Source of the DNA: an archaeon | GTDB taxonomy: Archaea > EX4484-52 > B79-G9 | DNA: 8,451 nucleotides | Assembly: GCA_013139905.1 (NCBI GenBank) | Contig: WSZW01000177.1 | Span: forward strand, 1-8,451 | Direction: 5' to 3' | Shown here: piece by piece, positions 1-7,300 of the stretch | Layout: every line of letters begins with the position of its first letter | How positions within the stretch are numbered: the first letter of the stretch is position 1 | The notes under the pieces: model-generated | Databases searched by the model: none | What the model was told of the DNA's origin: nothing | The model's input: the letters and a program-made list of their open reading frames with translations, nothing else | Position numbers and translations under genes: made by a program

Positions 1-1
1 A

Positions 2-3000
2 CGATTAGTTGGATATTCATATCAAACTGCTCTTGAAAATTATAATAGACATGACGGTATTGGTTGGATGGATGTGGGTGTTGTTCGTTCTGTTGGATGG
101 CATAAAATGAAAATAGAACATGTATCAGGTGATGGCGATTGGTATGTAGATGGCACAATCGGGTCAATGAGTAATTCTATTGCTGATTTTACAAATATTA
201 AATTTAATAGACCTAATTGGGCGGTAACAATATTTTATATGGATAATATATTTTATCGGATATACACAGCAACAGAACCGACATATTCATTCGGCGCGGA
301 AGAAACATATAATGTTGCGCCTAATGTAACTATTATTTCACCCGAAAATATAACTTACGGTACGACCTCTATTGTTCTGAATTGGTCGGCAAATGAATTA
401 ATTTCGGATGCATGGTATTCTATTAATGAGAATTATAATCTTAGTATTATGCAATGGTCTTTAAATTCATCATTATATAGTAATTTACCTAATGTTCCTA
501 ATTCTGAATATTCATATTATGAACGAGATAATAATAATTATTTGATTGTCGGTGCATGGGACGGTCAAATATACGGTTATAAATGGAATGTAACTCAATG
601 GATTTCTGATAGTTCTGCCGATTCAGGTCTGGGTATATTTTATCGTTATGCTTCGTCTGACGTATTCTTAATTAATAATACCTATTATGCTATAACTTTA
701 GGTCAGTATGATGTTACGTATACTCAATTTAGAGGTTATAATTGGTCTGGTTCAACTTGGCAGAGTGATGATTCTATTATCGGGGGTTTAACTAATTCAA
801 CAACTTCATTATTATTTTCACCTGAAATATTTGAATTAGATACTGAATTATTTTTAATTTATGGTAGTGATACTTCATCTATATATGGTTTTAAATGGAA
901 TGGTACTCAATGGATTAGTAATTCAACAATTATTTCAGGTATTTCTACGAGTTCTATAAATAATAGATTTTCATTTTTTGACCGATGGGGTAGTAATTAT
1001 TTATTTCAAGGCGACCAAAATGGAGATATTTCAGGTTATAATTGGACTGGTTCTGCATGGCAAGGTGATAATTCTGTAACGGATGGTCTTTATGATTTAG
1101 GTATTAGTTCTGCACCCGAATTATTTTTTATGGATGGTAAATATAATCTTCTTATTGGTACTAATTCAGGTTCTAACATTAAAGGTTTTGATTTTAATAA
1201 TATTAATAAAACTATAAGTGCTTATGGCGGTTCTAACAATATTACAATTTACGCTTATGATTCTTTAGGTCTTATTGGTTCTGCAACTGAATATTTTTAT
1301 GTTGATATATATGCGCCAACAGTTGATGCGTTTTATAAATGGGATTCCAATAATATGTCTGTTAATTTTACATATTCATTAGATAAGAGCGTTACTATTA
1401 ATTGGAATGTAACGGATTCCGCAGGGATTAATGTGAGTGATTGTACTATATATTATCGAAATTTTGATAATGATATTCAACTTCCATTATTTAATTATAT
1501 TAATGGTTCTATAGACTCTCGTCAAGATGCTAATGGTTATCGTAATGTTTCTTGTTCAAATATAACTATTAATTCTACTTCTGAGCGTATCTATCATAAT
1601 TTTACTGATAAAAATAAATATATGCAATATACGGCATCTTATGACGTTGATAATTTTACTACTGACGGAACTTATGGGATTCGTGGAAATAATATTATTA
1701 TGACTCGTTATGAAAATCATACAACTGGTGCGAATAAATCAATTAAATATAATTTGCAGATTGATAATTCTTCAGGTACAACTGCACCATTTTTAGTAAC
1801 TTTATGTAATAAATTTGCGGATAGAACTGATTGGAAAAATGACCCGCAATGTTTAGACGTTGGTGCATTTTCACCAATAACTTCAATACCTGATAGTATG
1901 GGATATCAGAACGGAATAACAACAACTAACGGTTCTGGTTATTTGGGAAATATGTTAGTAACCGATATTATGTATGCGATTGGTAGTTGCCCTGATTGTA
2001 CTAACGCAGAAAATGATTGGGATGCAAGTTATACCAATGTAGATAATGGTTATTCTTTTGTATCATCTACAGGGGTAACTATATGGAATGATGCAGGGTG
2101 GGAATTTAATACTTATGTTAATTATTTTAATAATGCACAAATCGAAGCTAATTTAACTGTATCTGATAATATTGGTAATCTGCTTAATGATTTTCAGTTT
2201 AATCTTTATGGTGATGTTCCTAATGAACCCCCTGCAATTGCAATAGATACTGATACTATTACTGGCGGTTTGGTAACTTATTATGATATTCATGGTTTTT
2301 CAGAAACAGGAACTATTTGGTTAAATTCTAGTGTTGCTGATAATGAAGGCGATTCTGTTAATTGTACCTTTTATTTGTTAAATAATGATACTACAATGAA
2401 TACTACATTATTAGTTGATTATTCTGTACCTTCTGGTTTTGGAAATTGTCCTTACGAATGGAATACAACAACTTTACCTGATAATGATTATAGATTACTT
2501 GTTTCTGTAAAGAATGGTGAAGATACAACAAACAGAACTAGTGCAGGATTTATCAGGATAGATAATAATAACCCTTCAATAATAATTTCGTCACCTACTA
2601 ACACTACGTATAATGTAACTACAATAGATGTTAATGTATCTGCTGATGAATCAATCGCGGAATGGTATTATTCTGTAGATTATTCTGATTGGGCTTTATT
2701 TACTCCGAATACAACTTTAATAGGTTTTGAACGCAATGATGTATATCTTCTGGATATTCTTGCAGTAGACTTTGCAGGTTTGAATGATACTCAGTCCGTA
2801 TATTTTACGATTAATTTTACTGGTGGGGCTTATTTAAGAGATTTAACGTGTTCTAGTTCGGATAATCATTATATTTCTTTGAATCCGTTAGATGATGATG
2901 ATTTAAGGTGGTCTTGTGAACTAGATACTTCAGAATCTTATTATTGTATGACTCATGTTTACGGGAATGATGAATTTAATCAAAAAGATGAAACTAAATT

Positions 3001-3325
3001 AATCCAGACCAATCCTAAACGAACTACAATTAAACGATATGGTATTGTTGATTATTTTAAATCTACAGGTAGTTATGTTAATGTATATTTTACTGATGAA
3101 AAATTAATGTCTGAATCTAATTATACTTATGAAGTAGAATGTATTTCTTCGAGTGGTTTATATTATGGGGCGTTCAATAAATCGGTAGGTATTGAATATA
3201 GAAAGATAGCAAATTCGATGGCTCTTGGTGTGTGGAGTATAGATAACATGGGTTATTTATTTGGTTTATTCTTTTTAATTGTTATAGTATTAATATTAAT
3301 TTCTTCGGGGTTGAAAAAAAGATGA
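2..3325 (+). CDS. Giant anchored surface glycoprotein, 5'-truncated (LamG-like end, Ig-like domains, propeller insert)
   Basis: The frame is open to the left edge, so the true start lies outside the window; the Met at 68 lies inside a domain. Residues below count from that Met, with 22 more upstream. Residues 1-75 look like the end of a laminin-G/concanavalin-like fold (RSVGWHKMKI, then a WYVDG turn). Residues 86-127 and 378-417 are two halves of one Ig-like domain separated by a five-unit propeller-like block (128-377). Residues 418-716 may be a second interrupted Ig-like domain, 720-835 a further Ig-like unit, and 836-917 an uninterrupted one. Residues 922-1040 form a four-cysteine domain (C927, C950, C960, C1024), followed by a membrane helix near 1062-1080 and a short basic tail. 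About 40 N-x-S/T sequons suggest a heavily glycosylated exterior protein. The TGA overlaps the next ATG (ATGA). I infer an adhesin, spike or envelope protein; no catalytic motif was seen and the exact function is unknown. Confidence 0.9.
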   Translation, partial: RLVGYSYQTALENYNRHDGIGWMDVGVVRSVGWHKMKIEHVSGDGDWYVDGTIGSMSNSIADFTNIKFNRPNWAVTIFYMDNIFYRIYTATEPTYSFGAEETYNVAPNVTIISPENITYGTTSIVLNWSANELISDAWYSINENYNLSIMQWSLNSSLYSNLPNVPNSEYSYYERDNNNYLIVGAWDGQIYGYKWNVTQWISDSSADSGLGIFYRYASSDVFLINNTYYAITLGQYDVTYTQFRGYNWSGSTWQSDDSIIGGLTNSTTSLLFSPEIFELDTELFLIYGSDTSSIYGFKWNGTQWISNSTIISGISTSSINNRFSFFDRWGSNYLFQGDQNGDISGYNWTGSAWQGDNSVTDGLYDLGISSAPELFFMDGKYNLLIGTNSGSNIKGFDFNNINKTISAYGGSNNITIYAYDSLGLIGSATEYFYVDIYAPTVDAFYKWDSNNMSVNFTYSLDKSVTINWNVTDSAGINVSDCTIYYRNFDNDIQLPLFNYINGSIDSRQDANGYRNVSCSNITINSTSERIYHNFTDKNKYMQYTASYDVDNFTTDGTYGIRGNNIIMTRYENHTTGANKSIKYNLQIDNSSGTTAPFLVTLCNKFADRTDWKNDPQCLDVGAFSPITSIPDSMGYQNGITTTNGSGYLGNMLVTDIMYAIGSCPDCTNAENDWDASYTNVDNGYSFVSSTGVTIWNDAGWEFNTYVNYFNNAQIEANLTVSDNIGNLLNDFQFNLYGDVPNEPPAIAIDTDTITGGLVTYYDIHGFSETGTIWLNSSVADNEGDSVNCTFYLLNNDTTMNTTLLVDYSVPSGFGNCPYEWNTTTLPDNDYRLLVSVKNGEDTTNRTSAGFIRIDNNNPSIIISSPTNTTYNVTTIDVNVSADESIAEWYYSVDYSDWALFTPNTTLIGFERNDVYLLDILAVDFAGLNDTQSVYFTINFTGGAYLRDLTCSSSDNHYISLNPLDDDDLRWSCELDTSESYYCMTHVYGNDEFNQKDETKLIQTNPKRTTIKRYGIVDYFKSTGSYVNVYFTDEKLMSESNYTYEVECISSSGLYYGAFNKSVGIEYRKIANSMALGVWSIDNMGYLFGLFFLIVIVLILISSGLKKR
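449..1198 (+). repeat. Five tandem propeller-like repeats encoded in gene 1
   Basis: About 250 residues contain five units of roughly 49-53 residues. Each has a hydrophobic core strand, a G-x-I/Y-x-GY/GF-x-W step and then a W-x-S-x-S-like segment. Junctions read GYKWNVTQW, GYNWSGSTW, GFKWNGTQW and GYNWTGSAW, and the last unit ends at GFDFN. The opening MQW-SLNSS segment matches the start of a unit, so the block appears to close on itself like a beta-propeller. No DxDxDG calcium loops are present, unlike the propeller of the gene at 4319. Repeat number and length resemble five-bladed families such as tachylectin-2, but that fold is an inference. Confidence 0.75.
2831..3322 (+). other. Four-cysteine membrane-proximal module plus anchor, copy 1 (C-terminus of gene 1)
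   Basis: This stretch encodes residues 922-1085 of gene 1. It holds cysteines 927, 950, 960 and 1024, the blocks LIQTNPK (978-984) and VNVYF (1004-1008), a GVWSIDN pre-membrane segment, a hydrophobic helix and the tail SGLKKR. All four cysteines and all blocks recur in the downstream gene at 3322. This copy has about nine extra residues between the third cysteine and LIQTNPK. Confidence 0.85.
3306..3318 (+). promoter_or_regulatory. Probable ribosome binding site for the gene at 3322, embedded in gene 1
   Basis: The 13-mer CGGGGTTGAAAAA ends just before the ATG at 3322. Its GGGG core resembles a Shine-Dalgarno sequence at usable spacing (11 bases between the last G and the ATG). The same bases encode part of the conserved GLKK tail of gene 1. 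An identical 13-mer precedes the start at 3918. Confidence 0.55.
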
Positions 3326-3924
3326 TGCTGTATAAATATTTACATTTAGTAACTGACGTTACTAAATTTATAATGGTGGTACTATTACTTTGCTTAGTTA
3401 TGGTAACACCTGTTACCGCAGTTAATCTTAATTGTGATTTGGGTTCGTATCATTTTATTAATCCTAATCCTTTAACTGGGATTATTGATAAAATATTTAG
3501 TAAAGATACTAATTCTATTTATACTGCTTGTGACCTCGTTCAACAAAATGTTTCTGAAGATTTTTATTGTATAACGCATATATATTCAGATGGTAATTTA
3601 ATTCAAACTAATCCAAAAGCCGTATATATTGAAGAAATAGGTGTTGTTGATTCTTTTTCATCTTTTGGAGACCTAGTAAATGTATATTTTAATTCTGAAA
3701 ATTTATATGTTGATTCAGAATATGTTTATGAAGTTATATGTTCTACTGAAGATGGTGACGAAAGCGGTATATTTCAAAAAAATGTGACTGTAGTTTATCA
3801 ATCTATGTCTGGTGTTGCACCGTTAAGTGTTTGGGCGATTGGTAACTCTGCTTATTTTATTATGGCGTTTATATTATTGCTATTTTTAATTTTATTTTTT
3901 ACGGGGTTGAAAAATGTATGGTAG
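3322..3924 (+). CDS. Signal-peptide membrane protein, stand-alone paralogue of gene 1's C-terminal module
   Basis: I do not recognise a named family. The 200-residue product has a signal peptide (hydrophobic core 17-30, likely cleavage after VTA near residue 33), an ectodomain of about 135 residues, one membrane helix (about 176-195) and a short tail TGLKNVW. Cysteines 38, 70, 83 and 140 all have counterparts in gene 1's C-terminus. LIQTNPK (93-99) and VNVYF (119-123) are identical in both, and FYCITHIY matches YYCMTHVY. The four cysteines fit two disulfides. The start overlaps the previous stop by four bases (ATGA), implying translational coupling; a second ATG at 3325 is an equally possible start. 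A type I membrane protein exposing this domain is inferred. It may assemble with gene 1 or replace it as a short form. Its ligand or partner is unknown. Confidence 0.92.
   Translation: MMLYKYLHLVTDVTKFIMVVLLLCLVMVTPVTAVNLNCDLGSYHFINPNPLTGIIDKIFSKDTNSIYTACDLVQQNVSEDFYCITHIYSDGNLIQTNPKAVYIEEIGVVDSFSSFGDLVNVYFNSENLYVDSEYVYEVICSTEDGDESGIFQKNVTVVYQSMSGVAPLSVWAIGNSAYFIMAFILLLFLILFFTGLKNVW
3421..3921 (+). other. Four-cysteine membrane-proximal module plus anchor, copy 2
   Basis: This is mature residues 34-200 of the gene at 3322, alignable over its full length to copy 1 at 2831-3322. It shares cysteine order, LIQTNPK, a G-V/I-VD turn, VNVYF, YEV-x-C, the V-W-x-I-x-N pre-membrane segment and the GLK tail. 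At DNA level the copies are diverged except for the short block that includes the 13-mer, which argues for an old duplication. Confidence 0.82.
3902..3914 (+). promoter_or_regulatory. Probable ribosome binding site for the gene at 3918, embedded in the gene at 3322
   Basis: This is the second exact copy of CGGGGTTGAAAAA, coding for the T-GLK tail and placing GGGG 11 bases before the ATG at 3918. That spacing is the same as for the upstream copy and its ATG. Confidence 0.55.
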
Positions 3925-4274
3925 ATTTATCTAAACTTAGACGAAATTATAATTTATTTATTCTTTTATTTTTGTTTGATGGTATATTTACATATATCGG
4001 ACTTTCAACAGGTATTATTTATGAATTAAATCCGTTCGTAAATTACGCGATAAATATTTATGGCGTTTTTATATCTACAATTTTGTTGAAATCATTATTT
4101 TCTATTTTTTTATATATTTTAGGATATATTATGTTTGATTCTATTGATAAAAATTCTAACTATGAATTAAATACATCTTTCAAATTATTTAAATTTTTAT
4201 TATCTGTGGTACTTATATTTTATATTGTTTTAATAATTTATGAGATTATATTATTATTATGGATTTTATTGTGA
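3918..4274 (+). CDS. Small multi-pass membrane protein, DUF5658-like
   Basis: The 118-residue product is nearly all hydrophobic. Membrane segments lie near residues 12-30, 45-73 and 88-117, with no signal peptide or large soluble domain. The first segment carries D21 and T25, followed by ELNPF (36-40). This D...T...G...E-x-NP arrangement is what I know from the DUF5658 family, and K58 inside the second segment also fits. The biochemical function of that family is unknown. The start overlaps the upstream gene by seven bases and the GGGG ribosome-site-like sequence sits 11 bases upstream. Sandwiched between surface glycoproteins, it could help their assembly, insertion or budding, but this is guesswork. 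Family assignment is moderate; the coding call is strong. Confidence 0.88.
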   Translation: MVDLSKLRRNYNLFILLFLFDGIFTYIGLSTGIIYELNPFVNYAINIYGVFISTILLKSLFSIFLYILGYIMFDSIDKNSNYELNTSFKLFKFLLSVVLIFYIVLIIYEIILLLWILL

Positions 4275-4308
4275 TGTTTATGCGAAAATTTATCAATACA
4301 ACTGTTCA

Positions 4309-4315
4309 AAAAGGT
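4309..4315 (+). promoter_or_regulatory. Weak ribosome binding site supporting the start at 4319
   Basis: The sequence AAAAGGT lies four bases before the ATG at 4319. It is the best purine-rich site among the candidate starts at 4259, 4274, 4280 and 4319, and it agrees with the position of the signal peptide. Spacing is short, so the call is modest. Confidence 0.4.
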
Positions 4316-4318
4316 ATT

Positions 4319-7300
4319 ATGAAAAAATATATGTTATTCGTAATCTGTTTTTTGTTTGTTATTGGAAATGCTTATGCTATTAATCCTTATTCCGTAATAG
4401 GTAATGCTGAAGCCGATTGGGAACAATACGGCAGGGATGCGTTTTCTGGTAGTTCTGCAACTACCTGTGATTATTTTTTCGTTCCTACTGTAGATAGATT
4501 AGATAATGTAACTTTCACACTCCGCATGGATTCTGGGGCATCGATAGTTAATTATTCAACTCATGTATCTTATTCTTCGGGGTATTCTTATTTTAAGATT
4601 TATGTTGATGGGGACTATATAGGGGATACAATAACAGGTTCTTCAGGTTGTAAAACGGGTTTTTTTGATACGAATATATCGGATACTTTAAATCATACAA
4701 TAACATTTGAATGTATTTGTGCTGTTGGAAATGATTGTGGGTTTAATCGTATTTATTATAATGGTTATGAAATTGAAAATCCAAATTATTATTATTCTAA
4801 TTATAATTTTGATGTTGTTGGGTTTACAAACTATGCTTCTCCGTCATTTGCAGACCTTGATAATGATGGTGATGTTGATATGATGGTTACTTATTGGGAT
4901 AATGCTTTACATTATTCAGATGCTTTAGAAAATATCGGCTCTATAACTGAACCTGTGTGGTATTCTAACAGCGATTGGGATATTCCATATATTGATTGTG
5001 ACGGGTCTTCGCCATTCAATACCGCAGGAGATTTTGCAGACCTTGATAATGACGGTGATATGGATTTTTGTTATTCTTGTGGTTCAAATTCGGGGGGGCT
5101 TTATTGTTGGGAAAATAATGGAACTGTATATTCTCCCTCGTGGTATAGAAAATCTATTTGGGATATTAATACAATAACAGGTTCAGAACATACTATGACT
5201 TTTGGAGATATAAATGGGGATGGTTTAACTGATGTTTTTATTAATGATAGACACTCAAGTGTTGATAAGTATATGTATGTGAATACGGGTAATATAACAA
5301 GCCCTTCATGGACTCTTAATAATAGCATATATATTCCTGCGAGTGTTTCTACTTCAAATTTTGTAGATTTGAATAATGATGGGCTTTTAGATTTTTATGC
5401 GGGTATTTCCTATTATGAAAATAATGGAACTTCGACAAATCCTGATTGGGATTATGATAGTTCTTATAATTTACCTTTAGCATTGACGGGCGTTCATTCA
5501 AATATTAGATTTTTTGATTTTTTTAGGGAAACCGTTTATGATGTTACAGACCCTGACTTTATGGTTGGTTCTCAAGCAGGAAATATTTTGCCGTATATTT
5601 CTAATTTAGAATTTCATCCTGAATTTCCTTGTACTCCTGATATTACTTGTTCTGCTTGGTCTTCTTGTTTTATTGAAGAAGATGAACGAATAAAACAAAG
5701 AATGTGTTATGATTTAAATAATTGTTCGTCAGGTTATACTGAAACAACCGCTTGTGATACTACTGTTGTTGATGAAGGTGTTGGTTTTTATAGTCCAACC
5801 GAACCCGATAGTTTTATTATGATTCCTAAGATTATAATTCCTGCAACGGATAATAATGCACCGAGCATTAATTCTCAACATATTACTAGTTTTGCTTGTT
5901 TTTCTAATTGGTATGGTTATAATGATTCAAATTTTGACCGTATGGTTTATCAAATAAATGATATATCTGTTACGGTATATCCTAATGAAACTTATGAACC
6001 TTGCGGAAAAGGATTAACTTGTTCTAAGCCCTATGGTTATATTCAATCATGGGATTATCTTAATAATTATTTTACTCAATATGATAATTATAATACTAAT
6101 TTAACTGTAACGTGTTATGATTCTGAAGGTGCTAATACGTTTTTATCTTTAACGCTTAATTCTAAAGAAGAAGATTATTGTTATACTGAAGATGATACGG
6201 TGACGAAAGAATGTTTTTCTTTTTCAGATAATTTAAATAATCATATTTATTCTTCAACAGATTTAAATATAAAACCGTCATTTGCATTTGATTTAGATAG
6301 AATTTTATCAACTGAAAATACTCCTGATTGGCAGATGTATAGAGTTACAACGGATATAATTAATTATTTTTCAAGTGATAGTTATGAGAATGATGCTAAA
6401 GATAATTTTAATAAGATAGCGCAAAAAGAAGGATATCAAATTATTGAATTGTTTACTAACCCACAAGCTGAAGCACAAGTTTCGATAGATGTTTATATTT
6501 CAGATATATATCCTAAATATTTTTTATTAACTGATTCAGACGGTCAAGTTCAAATATTAATTATGTTTTATAACAACGAAGTTTATTATTATGATGGATA
6601 TTCCTATAAATCTTTAGGTGATTATTCTATAAATACTCCATATACTTTAGATATTGATTTTGATGTGGATAATCAACGATTTAAATTAGGATTGAATACT
6701 TGGTATGTTTATCTTGATGATTCATATAATGTTTTTTCTTGGAAAAAAATTGGGTCATGGCAATATAATTCTAAAATCGGAACATTTGTGCCTAGATTTG
6801 ATGATTCAAAAAATATAAAATATTTGGCTATGACTATGATGAGTGAATATTGTAATACTGATTCGGATTGTTCGAGTGTTTATGGTTCTCAGAAATATTA
6901 TGGTGCTACAACTACAATCTATCCTGCTTTTAGTGATGATTGGGGTTTTAAACAAATAAAAGAACATTTACATGATACTGATGGTAGTTATTTACGTTAT
7001 TTCGATGATGAACAATCAGATAATAATGGTACGGTTACAATTAATTCATGGGATGATTTATTGTCTGGCGTATTTAATAATGAAAGTATTATTTCTATCA
7101 TTTGGAAATCTGAATCGGATGGTGTGTTTTGTTTCGGTGAGATTAATAAGACCGTTAATATATCCGTAAGAGAAGGCGAATCATCATGGACTTTATTAGA
7201 TACTTTAAGTATAACTCCTGCAACTGCCCCACAATCTTATTCGGTAGAATCTACTATTTCATTTGACGAAGTTAAATTTGAATTTGAAATTACTGGCGGT

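Noticed and set aside
68..70. ATG at 68 as the true start of gene 1
   Set aside because: The frame is open for 22 codons further upstream to the window edge, and the Met falls within a LamG-like domain; there is no signal peptide at 68, although the protein must be exported.
449..1198. Propeller repeats as a CRISPR-like or DNA-level tandem array
   Set aside because: Repeats are diverged at DNA level, in frame and conserved at protein level; there are no constant short repeats with unique spacers.
1743..1925. Reverse-strand open frame of 60 codons
   Set aside because: It lies wholly inside gene 1, whose domain structure continues through it; no ribosome site or recognisable protein features.
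3914..3916. ATG at 3914 as start of the DUF5658-like gene
   Set aside because: It is in a different frame and meets a TAA after six codons.
4259..4276. ATG at 4259 or 4274 (TGATG overlap) as start of the giant gene
   Set aside because: Both add a polar leader before a complete signal peptide that begins at 4319, and neither has a ribosome site. The 4274 overlap is tempting and cannot be fully excluded.
4275..4318. Possible promoter in the 44-base gap before the giant gene
   Set aside because: The whole window is AT-rich, so TATA-like strings occur by chance; no BRE/TATA pair at proper spacing stands out.
4992..5177. Plus-strand alternative-frame open frame of 61 codons
   Set aside because: Overlaps the second and third FG-GAP units in another frame; a by-product of the repeat codons.
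5101..5328. Reverse-strand open frame of 75 codons
   Set aside because: It is antisense to the FG-GAP repeats, whose calcium loops clearly set the coding frame to the plus strand.
6972..7169. Plus-strand alternative-frame open frame of 65 codons
   Set aside because: Hydrophobic only because of U-rich second positions when the real frame is shifted; the main gene is unbroken here.
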